Below, piece by piece: positions 25,678 through 34,743 of a DNA stretch of 44,992 nt. A program made the position numbers and the translations under genes. The stretch is from Fidelibacterota bacterium (GTDB lineage: Bacteria; Pseudomonadota; Alphaproteobacteria; Rhodospirillales; Rhodospirillaceae): the NCBI GenBank assembly GCA_947476895.1, contig CANJRX010000017.1, positions 1-44,992 on the forward strand. Reading direction: 5' to 3'. A model generated the notes under the pieces. That model did not search any database. It saw only the letters and a list, made by a program, of their open reading frames with translations, and was not told the DNA's origin. How positions within the stretch are numbered: the first letter of the stretch is position 1; each line of letters begins with the position of its first letter.

Positions 25678-28600
25678 ATGGAAAACTTCCTCGCTAAAAT
25701 CAAAGCTCAGGTTCTGCATGGCGTGCCCGAAGGCTACGACGCCTTGGTGCTGGCGGAGCGTACGCGCGCGGCTTTGCGGGATTGCGCTTTGCATGTGGCG
25801 CGGGATGAACTGCGCCTGACGGCACTAGCCGAAGCTGTAGCGTTTTTCGCGCCGGATGTGGAAATCATCACCATCCCGGCCTGGGACTGTTTGCCCTACG
25901 ACCGTGTGTCGCCGAATGCCGAAGTCATGGCGCGGCGCATTGATGCGCTCACCAGACTCACCACGCCGCCGGATCAGCACTGTTGCCGTTTGGTGATCAC
26001 CACGGTTAGCGCGATTCTACAGCGCGTGCCGAAAATCGAAACGCTTCGCGATGCGTCTTTGAGCATCGCTGTCAAAACCCGCCTTGACCGCAAACAGTTC
26101 GACGCATTTCTGGCCGCCAACGGCTATACCCGCGCGGAACAGGTGATGGAGCCTGGCGAATTCGCGCTGCGCGGCGGCTTGATCGATTTGTTCCCGCCGG
26201 GTGCGCCGGAGCCGGTGCGCCTGGATTTGTTCGGCGACGATATCGAAAGCATCCGTACCTTCGATGCCGTGAGTCAGCGCACCACGGGTACGCGGGACAG
26301 CGTGGCCCTCAAGCCCATGAGTGAGACCATTCTGGCGCCGGAGTCCATCGCGCGTTTCCGCACCAAGTACCGCGAGCTGTTCGGCGCCGTTGCCAGCGGC
26401 GATACGCTGTATGAATCGGTTTCGCAGGGCCGCAAATTTATCGGCCAGGAGCATTGGCTGCCGCTGTTCCATGACGGGCTCGGCACACTTCTGGATTACC
26501 TGCCAACCGCCAGCATAAGCCTGGATCACGATATCGAAGAGTCCGTGGCCGTACGGCTTGAAACCATTCGCGATTATTACGAGGCGCGCCGCATGGTGGA
26601 TACCGCCAGCGGCGGTAAGGCATTGTCGCTCGATGAGAGCGGCATGATTTACCACCCGGTGCCGCCAAGCCTCATGTATCTCGACGAAGACGATTGGATG
26701 AAGCTGCTGTTGCCGCGCAGCGTCACGGCTTTCCGCACTTATGCCGCGCCGGATGTGGGCGAACAGCAGGATGCCGGCGGACGGCCGGGCAGGGACTTCG
26801 CCGATGTGCGCGCCCGTCCAAATGAAAATGTCTTTGAAGCATTTATCGCGCAGGTCAAAGCCGAGCAGGCCAAAGGGCGGCGCGTTGTGTTGGCCGGTAC
26901 GAGCGCTGGATCGAAAGCGCGCCTTGCTGGCGTTCTGCGGGACCACGGTTTCACATCTGTTGCGGACGTAACAACCTGGGCTGAAGCCGCCGCGGCCGAC
27001 GCCGGGTTAATCGCGACGATTCCCTTGCCGCTGGAACGCGGCTTTGTGACCAGCGCCTTAGCCATGATCTCCGAGCAGGATCTGCTGGGAGATCGATTAG
27101 TGCGCGCGGCCAAGAAACGCCGCCGCGCTGATGCCTTTATCGCGGATGCTTCGCAGATCGCCGAGGGTGATCTGATCGTCCATACCGAACACGGGATCGG
27201 GCGTTATGAAGGCCTAGATACGCTGACGGTCGGCGGCGCGGCCCATGACTGTTTGCGCATCAGCTATTCCGGTAACGACCGGCTTTATGTACCCGTCGAA
27301 AATATCGATGTGCTGTCGCGCTTCGGCTCGGAGCAGGCGGGCGTCGCGCTCGATAAACTGGGTGGTGCGGCCTGGCAGGCGCGCAAAGCCAAACTCAAAC
27401 AGCGCATCCGCGACATGGCCGAGCAACTGATCAATATCGCTGCTGCGCGTCAGATCAAAGACGCGCCGGCATTGCCGCCGCCGGAAGGACTCTACGAAGA
27501 ATTCTGCGCGCGCTTCCCTTACGCCGAAACCGACGACCAGTTCCGCGCCATCGCCGATACCTTGGACGACCTTATCAAAGGCCGCCCCATGGATCGCTTG
27601 ATCTGCGGCGACGTGGGCTTTGGCAAAACCGAAGTGGCCTTGCGCGCGGCTTTTGTTGCCGCCATGACCGGTATGCAGGTGGCTGTGGTGGTGCCGACGA
27701 CGTTGCTGGCACGTCAGCACTTCCGCAACTTCAGCGCTCGGTTTGCTGGATTCCCGCTCAGGGTCGCACAGCTTTCACGTCTGGTGACCCCGAAAGATGC
27801 GGAAGCGGTGAAAGATGGCCTCGCCAACGGCACCGTCGATGTCGTGATCGGCACACACGCACTGTTGGCCAAAGGAATTGCGTTTAAGGACCTGGGCCTT
27901 CTGATCGTTGACGAAGAACAACACTTCGGCGTTGTGCATAAAGAGCGCCTGAAGCAAATGCGCGCCGAAGTTCACGTGCTGACGCTCACGGCTACGCCGA
28001 TCCCGCGCACCTTGCAGATGGCTTTGACCGGCGTGCGCGAGATGAGCCTGATTGCTACGCCGCCGGTGGACCGTCTGGCCGTACGCACGTTCGTATTGCC
28101 TTTCGATCCCGTCGTGATCCGCGAAGCCATTCTGCGCGAGCGCTTCCGTGGCGGCCAAACTTTCTATGTTTGCCCACGCGTGGCCGACATCGAAGCTGTG
28201 GCTGAGCGCCTACAAAAGCTGGTGCCGGAAGTGAAATACGCCATCGCCCACGGCCAGATGCGCCCGACTGTGCTGGAAGACGTCATGACGTCTTTTGCGG
28301 ATGGTAAGTTCGACGTGCTGTTGTCCACCAACATCATCGAGTCCGGTCTCGATATGCCTCAGGTCAACACGATCATCATCCACCGCGCCGATATGTTTGG
28401 CTTGTCGCAGCTTTATCAGTTGCGCGGACGTGTGGGCCGCGGCAAATCGCGCGGCTATGCCTATCTCACACTGCCGCCGGACCGCAAGCCGACGGTCCAG
28501 GCTGAGAGGCGTCTGGATGTGATGCAGACTCTGGACAGCCTGGGTGCGGGCTTCACACTCGCCAGCCACGATCTAGATATCCGTGGCGCGGGCAATCTTC

Positions 28601-29181
28601 TGGGCGACGAACAGTCCGGCCATATCAAGGAAGTTGGCGTCGAGCTTTATCAGCATCTGCTGGAAGAAGCCGTCGCGGCCGCACGCGCGGGCGAAACTGA
28701 AGACGCAAAACCCGCCGCCGACGAATGGTCGCCCCAGATCAATACCGGGGCACCGGTTCTTATTCCCGATACCTATGTTAAAGACCTGGGTATTCGTTTG
28801 TCGCTGTATCGCCGCATCGGGAGCCTTAAAGATCGCGCCGAGATCGATGGCTTTGCAGCCGAATTGATCGACCGCTTCGGCCCGCTGCCGCCGGAAGTTG
28901 AAAATCTGCTGGACGTCGTGGGCATCAAAGCACTGTGCCGTATCGCCAACGTCGAGAAGGTGGATGCCGGTCCCAAGGGCGCGGTCATTGCGCTGCGCAA
29001 CAACACATTCCCGAACCCCATCGGCCTGATCGATTTCATCGCCAAGCAAGTCGGCACGCTGAAACTACGTCCCGATCAGAAACTGGTTTTCATTCGTCCG
29101 TGGGATACGCCGAGTGCGCGCGTCAAAGGTTTGCAAGCCGTGTTGCAACAGATCGCGATCTTAGCGCAAAAGACGTCTTAG
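25678..29181 (+). CDS. mfd: Transcription-repair coupling factor Mfd
   Basis: Mfd removes RNA polymerase stalled at DNA damage and recruits UvrA. The 1167-aa protein has the UvrB-homology part (residues 1-350, IPAWDCLPYDRVSPN), the polymerase-interacting domain around 490-560 (ADASQIAEGDLIVHTEHGIGRYEG), and a RecG-like motor with Walker A GDVGFGKT (644-651) and DEEQ (745-748). TATPIPRTLQMAL and LRGRVGRGKSRG follow. The ATG at 25678 has no clear Shine-Dalgarno, with a hairpin ending 20 bases upstream; no better in-frame start is seen. The end overlaps the convergent gene by four bases. Confidence 0.97.
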   Translation: MENFLAKIKAQVLHGVPEGYDALVLAERTRAALRDCALHVARDELRLTALAEAVAFFAPDVEIITIPAWDCLPYDRVSPNAEVMARRIDALTRLTTPPDQHCCRLVITTVSAILQRVPKIETLRDASLSIAVKTRLDRKQFDAFLAANGYTRAEQVMEPGEFALRGGLIDLFPPGAPEPVRLDLFGDDIESIRTFDAVSQRTTGTRDSVALKPMSETILAPESIARFRTKYRELFGAVASGDTLYESVSQGRKFIGQEHWLPLFHDGLGTLLDYLPTASISLDHDIEESVAVRLETIRDYYEARRMVDTASGGKALSLDESGMIYHPVPPSLMYLDEDDWMKLLLPRSVTAFRTYAAPDVGEQQDAGGRPGRDFADVRARPNENVFEAFIAQVKAEQAKGRRVVLAGTSAGSKARLAGVLRDHGFTSVADVTTWAEAAAADAGLIATIPLPLERGFVTSALAMISEQDLLGDRLVRAAKKRRRADAFIADASQIAEGDLIVHTEHGIGRYEGLDTLTVGGAAHDCLRISYSGNDRLYVPVENIDVLSRFGSEQAGVALDKLGGAAWQARKAKLKQRIRDMAEQLINIAAARQIKDAPALPPPEGLYEEFCARFPYAETDDQFRAIADTLDDLIKGRPMDRLICGDVGFGKTEVALRAAFVAAMTGMQVAVVVPTTLLARQHFRNFSARFAGFPLRVAQLSRLVTPKDAEAVKDGLANGTVDVVIGTHALLAKGIAFKDLGLLIVDEEQHFGVVHKERLKQMRAEVHVLTLTATPIPRTLQMALTGVREMSLIATPPVDRLAVRTFVLPFDPVVIREAILRERFRGGQTFYVCPRVADIEAVAERLQKLVPEVKYAIAHGQMRPTVLEDVMTSFADGKFDVLLSTNIIESGLDMPQVNTIIIHRADMFGLSQLYQLRGRVGRGKSRGYAYLTLPPDRKPTVQAERRLDVMQTLDSLGAGFTLASHDLDIRGAGNLLGDEQSGHIKEVGVELYQHLLEEAVAAARAGETEDAKPAADEWSPQINTGAPVLIPDTYVKDLGIRLSLYRRIGSLKDRAEIDGFAAELIDRFGPLPPEVENLLDVVGIKALCRIANVEKVDAGPKGAVIALRNNTFPNPIGLIDFIAKQVGTLKLRPDQKLVFIRPWDTPSARVKGLQAVLQQIAILAQKTS

Positions 29182-30902
29182 TTCGGCTTCCCGCCAAATC
29201 CAAAGGGATCATAGCTGTTCGCCAGCATGATCATCCAAGCCGTCGATGTGGTGCTGGGGATGGGATTGGCGTACCAGCCAAACGGAATCGCGAAGCGCTT
29301 GCTGGCGTAGAGATATGGCTTGGTTCTTTCCCCCATCAGGCTTGCATAGTTATCGGGCTTTCCCGGAAATGCCGTGGCTTGATATTTGTCGAAACGCAAG
29401 TTCTGCACAGCTTGAAGCATGGCGGCTTCGTCTGCTTTGAGGCTGGCGATGTAGCGCGGCTCATTACTGTAAGCGCCAATCATGTTACGCACGGCGTTGA
29501 TGGCGCCTGCTGTCCATTCGGCCGACATCACGCCTTGTTTGTAAGATCCAGACGGATCGATGCCGTTGCCGTCCTGGCTGGAATAGCCAACACCCCACAG
29601 GGTTTTGCCGACGCCATAAGCGCCCCAGGTTTTGGTCTTCTGCCACAACTCGAATGCTGCCCCTGGACCGAACCATTCGTCGATCTGTTTAGTGCCGAGT
29701 GCGGCAATAGCCCAGGTCTGCACATCCACCGCGCGGGGCTCCAGAGTTGGAACCCAGTCGCTCTTCTGCGCGGGATCATTGGCCAACCCGCCCTGAACAA
29801 AAATGCCGTCGTGCCACGCTACATTTTTGAAGAAGGATGAGAGTCTATTGATCATAACGTCGGTCGTGCGCAGGGCTTCTTTAGCTCTGCTATCGCTGGC
29901 GGTTTGCAATGTCGCCCGCAGAATCTTTAGACCGGCATAAAGCGACAAATTGTTCTCGACCGAAACGCCGTGCGGATTGAGCGTTTCACTTCCCTGGTTG
30001 CCGGTGATGCCCGCTGGCGCGTAGTAGACCGCGCCCGTGGCAGACTGCAGGGCGGCGAAGGCCGGCAAGATGTCCAAAGCGTTTTGGATGGCGAGGTCAT
30101 CGAACGGGATCGCTGTCTTCTTTTCGTCGATCACATGATGGATGTAGGCAGCCTGCAAAGGGCCAATCAAAAATGCCCAAGCGTTCTCGCCCGTAATAGG
30201 CTTCCAATCGCTCCAGGTTATTTTTCCTGGCGCGTAGGCAGGATTGTCCGTCGGCAATCCGCTGGCCTTGATAAATGACGCGTAGCGCGTACCCATCAAC
30301 GGATCGCGCGCGATCCATTCCGGTGCTATCGACCTGAAGGCATAGGCGCCTTTAGCATCGGTAATGATCTTTCCGTTATAGACGAATATTGTTTTAACCG
30401 TGGTTGCACGCTTGGTGCCTGGGGCAGCATTCGGGCGCGGGGCTTGGCCGCTTTGCCGGTGAATCTTGTTCATATTGGCGGCGAGGGCATAGGCGTCATT
30501 GCCCGGCACGGCAAATTTGTTTTTGACCGCGCCCAGCATCACGGCGATCTGCCATGTGGCGGCGTCATAGATATTCGCGCCGTTGTGGACGTTGACGCGC
30601 TCGGCCTGCAGATAACCGGCGGGGCCATCTTGCGGGACGAGTTCATAAGTTGGCGGATCATAGGCATCCGTGACAGCGCAAAAGCTGCTGGGCATCTGGC
30701 ACACGTAGGCGCCCCAATACTCCGGCGTGTCACGAAAGCTTGCGGGCAGGGTATAGCCGCCATCGGCGGCCGGCAGCTTGAAAAGCACGCCGCCGTCTGC
30801 ACGGTCGCGCACAAGGAATTCATAACTGGATTGGAGGTCGTCTATGTCTGCGGCGTTGGCGGAGGCCGCGAAGACAAGAAGGACGAGCGGAAAAAGTCTC
30901 AT
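29178..30902 (-). CDS. Secreted 574-aa protein of unknown function
   Basis: The protein starts with a signal peptide (RLFPLVLLVFAASANAA) and is otherwise a soluble, Trp- and Tyr-rich sequence with repeated helical blocks. Landmarks are ENAWAFLIGPLQAAYIHH, NPHGVSVENNLSLYAGLKIL, VDVQTWAIAALG and a C-terminal STTSTAWMIMLANSYDPF. This helical-repeat pattern resembles the (alpha/alpha)-barrels of some glycoside hydrolases, but I see no certain catalytic residues. It is convergent with mfd. A hairpin separates it from the upstream ModA-like gene. Confidence 0.6.
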   Translation of the reverse strand: MRLFPLVLLVFAASANAADIDDLQSSYEFLVRDRADGGVLFKLPAADGGYTLPASFRDTPEYWGAYVCQMPSSFCAVTDAYDPPTYELVPQDGPAGYLQAERVNVHNGANIYDAATWQIAVMLGAVKNKFAVPGNDAYALAANMNKIHRQSGQAPRPNAAPGTKRATTVKTIFVYNGKIITDAKGAYAFRSIAPEWIARDPLMGTRYASFIKASGLPTDNPAYAPGKITWSDWKPITGENAWAFLIGPLQAAYIHHVIDEKKTAIPFDDLAIQNALDILPAFAALQSATGAVYYAPAGITGNQGSETLNPHGVSVENNLSLYAGLKILRATLQTASDSRAKEALRTTDVMINRLSSFFKNVAWHDGIFVQGGLANDPAQKSDWVPTLEPRAVDVQTWAIAALGTKQIDEWFGPGAAFELWQKTKTWGAYGVGKTLWGVGYSSQDGNGIDPSGSYKQGVMSAEWTAGAINAVRNMIGAYSNEPRYIASLKADEAAMLQAVQNLRFDKYQATAFPGKPDNYASLMGERTKPYLYASKRFAIPFGWYANPIPSTTSTAWMIMLANSYDPFGFGGKPN

Positions 30903-30910
30903 TGAAAGTG

Positions 30911-30945
30911 TTGGGGCCGGCAGCGTTAAACGCTACCAGCCCCAA
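30911..30945 (-). terminator. Hairpin after the ModA-like gene
   Basis: TTGGGGC and GCCCCAA form an outer 7-bp stem, with an inner AGCGTT/AACGCT pair. It lies 18 bases after the stop of the ModA-like gene (minus strand). There is no T-run, so it may end transcription weakly, or separate the gene from the secreted protein. Confidence 0.5.
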
Positions 30946-30962
30946 ACGTGTCCTTATCCGAC

Positions 30963-31754
30963 TTACTTCTTCTGCTTAACGGGCTCGAGGCCGGTCTCAG
31001 CAATCACTTTGGTGGCTTCAGGCGAGTACAGGAAGTTGATCAGTTCCTTGGCCGCGGCCGGTTCCTTGGACTTGCTCGATACCGCGAGCGTCCAGGGCGT
31101 GATCAGCTGCAGCGATTCCGGGATCGGGCCGACCAGGGTAATTTCCTTGATCGCCTTCAGTTCGCTGACCTGCTGGAAGCCCACTTCAGCTTCACCTTTG
31201 GCAATCGAGCCACCGCCGCCTTCAGCGATTTTCTTGGTGGCGATTTCCTTCTCGATGCCCAGCTTCTTGAACAGCTCGGTTTTGACATAGATGCCGCTCG
31301 CGCTGCTCGAGTAGGCGATGGAGTTGGCTTTCAGCAGCACGGCTTTCAGTTTTTCCGGGGTCGAGATATCCGGTACGGGCATGCCTTTCTGCACGGCGAA
31401 GCCGACCTTCGAGATCACAATGTCCTGCACGGTGCTTTTGTCGACCAGGCCTTCTTTGGCCAGTTCGTCCACCGACGGACGCGCGATGATGATGAGGTCG
31501 TCGGCTTGGCCGGCGCGCAGACGGTTCGGAACTGTGCTGGGCGACGTGCCCATGGAGCCACCGCCAATGACGGTCACTTTGTGACCGGTCTTCTTTTCGA
31601 AGTCGCCCTTCAAGCTGGTGAAGGCGGGGGTCATGGCGCCGGAAACCATGACGATGAGTTCGGCGGCCGAGACCGGGGCAACATGTACCGCGCTGGTGAA
31701 TAATACCGCGGCGAATACGCCGGCAACCTTACGTGACAAAGCGTGCGTGATCAT
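30963..31754 (-). CDS. ModA-like periplasmic substrate-binding protein (orphan)
   Basis: The 263-aa protein has a signal peptide ending near VSAAE and the layout of type-2 periplasmic binding proteins of the molybdate/ModA kind: LIVMVSGAMTPAF near the start, a long hinge region, IAYSSSASGIYV and VGFQQVSELKAI in the second lobe. Such proteins bind oxyanions or small organic acids and hand them to a permease. No permease or ATPase gene is next to it, so it may be an orphan or serve another system. GGGGGAGG eight bases before ATG 31754 fixes the start. Confidence 0.85.
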   Translation of the reverse strand: MITHALSRKVAGVFAAVLFTSAVHVAPVSAAELIVMVSGAMTPAFTSLKGDFEKKTGHKVTVIGGGSMGTSPSTVPNRLRAGQADDLIIIARPSVDELAKEGLVDKSTVQDIVISKVGFAVQKGMPVPDISTPEKLKAVLLKANSIAYSSSASGIYVKTELFKKLGIEKEIATKKIAEGGGGSIAKGEAEVGFQQVSELKAIKEITLVGPIPESLQLITPWTLAVSSKSKEPAAAKELINFLYSPEATKVIAETGLEPVKQKK

Positions 31755-31898
31755 AAACAAAGCCTCCCCCATCTGCGGTCGGAATGACCAATAAATCGAT
31801 ATGTCCGGATAAAATCCAGGCGCACCAAACTACGCCTCAAGGGCCTGTTTAGCAACGTCGGGCGGGCAGGGAGGATGGGTTAGAAAGCGCCTTAGAAA

Positions 31899-32183
31899 CT
31901 AAGCGCTTGCGAGCTGGGTGGCGCCAACCGGACGCGGAACAACCTGGCCTAGGGCAGCCTGTTCTTTTTCCACGAAACGCATGGCGATACGGACGCGGTC
32001 GCGATCTTCCGGGGTGCTGAAGCCGACGGTGAACAAACGCACTTGCGGCATCACGCTCGGATCATGAGCGGTCAGTTCGATCAAGAACGGCGTGCGGCAA
32101 GCCTTCACGACCAACGCTTCAAACTTAGAAGCGGTGAGGGTGGTTCTGAAGGTGTGATAACAAACGAATTCTGCTTCGGTCAT
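31899..32183 (-). CDS. Small protein (94 aa), related to the one at 32389
   Basis: I do not recognise a family. The protein is soluble, with a central segment FRTTLTASKFEALVVKACR and a late TPEDRDRVRIAMRFVE. The same two features recur in the next gene (LKTRLPYDSVEHLLSTCC and DPADRERFRVTFEK), so the pair probably arose by duplication. Each lies in its own gap on the same strand with 205 bp between, and each may have its own promoter. Function unknown. Confidence 0.65.
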   Translation of the reverse strand: MTEAEFVCYHTFRTTLTASKFEALVVKACRTPFLIELTAHDPSVMPQVRLFTVGFSTPEDRDRVRIAMRFVEKEQAALGQVVPRPVGATQLASA

Positions 32184-32388
32184 CTGCCGCGCTCCTGTGG
32201 GACTCGTCTTCTTTAAGAAAAAAGGATGCCCCCTTGCGGTAACTAAACGGTTAATGACCGGGTATTGTTCGTTAAATATCCTCTGAAATGTTTTGCTTCA
32301 AAACCAAGGCGTTAGCGAATCGCGCTCACCTAAGCGGTGTAGCGCTTTCTGCCTGAAATCCGGGCGTTTATTTATAAAGGTAAGTGGG

Positions 32389-32628
32389 TCAGCTCGGCGT
32401 TGGTGACCGCTTCTCAAAGGTCACCCGGAAACGTTCGCGGTCGGCCGGGTCTTCGAAGGAAATCCTCAAGACCTTACAGGGGCCGTTGCGGGTTTCCTGA
32501 ATGCCGTCGAGCGATAGGGAATAGAGCTTGATGCAGCAGGTGGACAGCAAGTGCTCCACGCTGTCGTAAGGCAGGCGGGTCTTCAGCCGCAGATCATGGT
32601 GATGTTCAATGCTGTGGTGCTCAAGCAT
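32389..32628 (-). CDS. Small protein (79 aa), related to the one at 31899
   Basis: The short protein starts with a His-rich stretch (LEHHSIEHHHDLRLK) and ends with PADRERFRVTFEK, a relative of the 94-aa protein at 31899. The His cluster and two adjacent Cys (TCC) could bind metal, but this is inference. AGGGGACGC before the start supports translation. The gene stands alone in about 300 bp of flanking DNA. Function unknown. Confidence 0.65.
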   Translation of the reverse strand: MLEHHSIEHHHDLRLKTRLPYDSVEHLLSTCCIKLYSLSLDGIQETRNGPCKVLRISFEDPADRERFRVTFEKRSPTPS

Positions 32629-32762
32629 GGGCGTCCCCTCCCAGGTTGTAGCGTCCTCGACTTAGTTTTAAGTCGCTACTAAGTATAGGAACTCTGGGTT
32701 ATAGAGGCAAGCCAAACTTCAACTTAAGATAGTTTTTATCCAGTTGATACGATTGAGGAATT

Positions 32763-33422
32763 TCAGCCGGAGCTTTGTAGGACGGGGCGTTCGGAGTCCT
32801 GCGCTACTGCCATGTCCAACATCCGGACCAGAATTTCCGGTTCCTGCGCCCCAGCGATGGCCCGGCCTTCGTTGAAGATGTAGCAGGGCACGCCTGTGAT
32901 GCCTAAGCGGTGCATGCGGGCATTCTCGGTGTAGACGGCGTTCAAGTCGTTATCGCCGGACAGGTGGGCATGGGCCATGTGGCGCTCAATCCCAAGCTCT
33001 TCGGCCAGACGGATCAGCACCTCGACATTGCCCAAATCCAGGCCGCGCTCGAAGAACGCCGTGAACAGCAGCTCCACCGCTTCATGCTGGCGGCCCAGAG
33101 TGTGAGCCAGCCGGACGAGGCGGTGGGAGTTGGCCGAATTGGGCGTGCGTTTGATCTTATCCAAGGCGAAGTTGATGCCTTCGCCTTTGCCGGTATGCAC
33201 CAACGCTTCGGCAATGCGGTCGTATTGATGGCTGCCGCCGAACTTGCGCTCTAGGTATTCACGGCGGTCGACGCCTTGGGGCGGCAGATCCGGGTTCAAC
33301 AGGAACGAGCGATATCGCACCTCGGGCTTGAGGTGCGGACGCAGTTTTAAAGCCCGGTCGAAGCGGCGCTTGCCGACAAAACACCAGGGACAAACCGTAT
33401 CGAACACAATATCAATGCGCAT
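32763..33422 (-). CDS. DsbA-family (FrnE-like) thiol oxidoreductase
   Basis: The 219-aa protein belongs to the FrnE/2-hydroxychromene-carboxylate-isomerase branch of the DsbA fold. The redox motif CPWC is at residues 11-14 in FDTVCPWCFVGKRRF, and the cis-Pro region GITGVPCYIFN follows in the C-terminal part. No signal peptide is present, so it is cytoplasmic, as FrnE proteins are. A GGAGAG sequence supports ATG 33422. It lies divergently to the ChrA-like gene, with about 70 bp between. The physiological partner is not known. Confidence 0.9.
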   Translation of the reverse strand: MRIDIVFDTVCPWCFVGKRRFDRALKLRPHLKPEVRYRSFLLNPDLPPQGVDRREYLERKFGGSHQYDRIAEALVHTGKGEGINFALDKIKRTPNSANSHRLVRLAHTLGRQHEAVELLFTAFFERGLDLGNVEVLIRLAEELGIERHMAHAHLSGDNDLNAVYTENARMHRLGITGVPCYIFNEGRAIAGAQEPEILVRMLDMAVAQDSERPVLQSSG

Positions 33423-33489
33423 AGCGACTCTCCAACCACTCGGCTCATTTTAAACTTTGCGGCGCGCGGCAAAAGCCCAATCTGACCTC

Positions 33490-34743
33490 ATGACACCCTT
33501 GCCATCATTTGCCGAAGCCCTGCGCTTTTGGCTGAAACTGGGCTTTATCAGCTTCGGCGGGCCGGCCGGGCAGATCGCCGTCATGCAGCATGAACTGGTC
33601 GATCAGCGGAAATGGATGGGACAGGAGGCGTTCCTGCAGGCCCTCAATTTCTGCATGCTGCTGCCGGGACCGGAGGCGCAGCAGCTGGCCACTTATATGG
33701 GATGGAAGCTGCACGGCGTGAAGGGCGGGATCGCGGCCGGTGTGCTGTTTGTTTTGCCCGGGGCGCTCATTCTTTATGCCCTGTCCTGGATCGCGGCGGC
33801 GCACGGCGATACCGCGCTTGTGAGCGCAGTGTTTTCGGGCCTGAAGCCGGTCGTGGTGGCGCTTGTCATCCATGCTGTCTGCCGCATCGGCAGCCGCACG
33901 ATCAAGACCGCGTTCGCGGCAGGCTTGGCCTTCGCGGCCTTTGTCGCGGTCGAGATCGGCGGTGTTCCGTTTCCGCTTGTCGTCTTGGTCGCTGGAGTGA
34001 TCGGTTGGGTGAGCGCGCGCGGGAAGGCGGAGGAAGTCGCTCCTGAATCCGTGCCTCTTACGCACACCGGCAAAGCCGCGGTGCTGCGGCTTTTGAAAAT
34101 GACGTCGGCCTATGTCGCATTGCTGGTTATCCCCGTCGGCGCCGTCGTGTTCTTTGCGGGCACCGAGCCTTTTCTAGCCTTGGGGCAATTTTTTACGCGC
34201 GCAGCCTTCGTGACCTTTGGCGGCGCTTACGCGGTGCTGCCTTACGTCGCCGATCAGGCCGTGAACCATTTTCACTGGTTGAGTTCCAGTGAAATGATCA
34301 ATGGCTTGGCGCTTGCGGAAACCACGCCGGGACCGCTGATCTTGGTTTTGCAGTACGTGGGATTCTTTGCGGGTTGGAATGCCAGCGGTGCGATGAGTCC
34401 GCTCGCCGCCGCAACCTTGGGCGCGTTGGTCACGACTTATGCCACGTTCCTCCCATCGATCTTCCTGATCCTCGTCGGCGCACCCTATGTGGAAAGCATC
34501 GCGCGCATCAAAGGGGCTGCGGCGGCCTTGCGCGCCATCACGGCGGCGGTCGTAGGTGTGATCGTCACCCTGGCGATGTTCTTCGCGCGCCAGGTGATCT
34601 TTACGGCGGATGGCGTTGATGTGGTGGCGATTGCCGCCGTCATCGCTGCGTTCATCGCGCTGGCGCGATTCAAGGTCGGCCTGCATTGGGTTGTGGCTGC
34701 AGGTGCCGTGTTCGGATTAGCGCGGGCGGGCTTGGGCTTTTAG
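33490..34743 (+). CDS. ChrA-family (CHR) chromate-type ion transporter
   Basis: The 417-aa protein has two tandem CHR domains, each with several membrane segments. The family signatures FGGPAGQIAVMQHELV (first half) and FGGAYAVLPYVAD (second half) are clear. ChrA proteins move chromate out of the cell by exchange with sulfate-like ions; many close relatives are only predicted to do so. The ATG at 33490 begins at a conserved position; a longer frame start at 33457 lies in non-conserved sequence. It may be co-regulated with the divergent FrnE-like gene. Confidence 0.88.
   Translation: MTPLPSFAEALRFWLKLGFISFGGPAGQIAVMQHELVDQRKWMGQEAFLQALNFCMLLPGPEAQQLATYMGWKLHGVKGGIAAGVLFVLPGALILYALSWIAAAHGDTALVSAVFSGLKPVVVALVIHAVCRIGSRTIKTAFAAGLAFAAFVAVEIGGVPFPLVVLVAGVIGWVSARGKAEEVAPESVPLTHTGKAAVLRLLKMTSAYVALLVIPVGAVVFFAGTEPFLALGQFFTRAAFVTFGGAYAVLPYVADQAVNHFHWLSSSEMINGLALAETTPGPLILVLQYVGFFAGWNASGAMSPLAAATLGALVTTYATFLPSIFLILVGAPYVESIARIKGAAAALRAITAAVVGVIVTLAMFFARQVIFTADGVDVVAIAAVIAAFIALARFKVGLHWVVAAGAVFGLARAGLGF

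Noticed and set aside
26017-26946. Minus-strand frame (309 codons) inside mfd
   Set aside because: Shadow of mfd; composition typical of antisense frames in G+C-rich genes.
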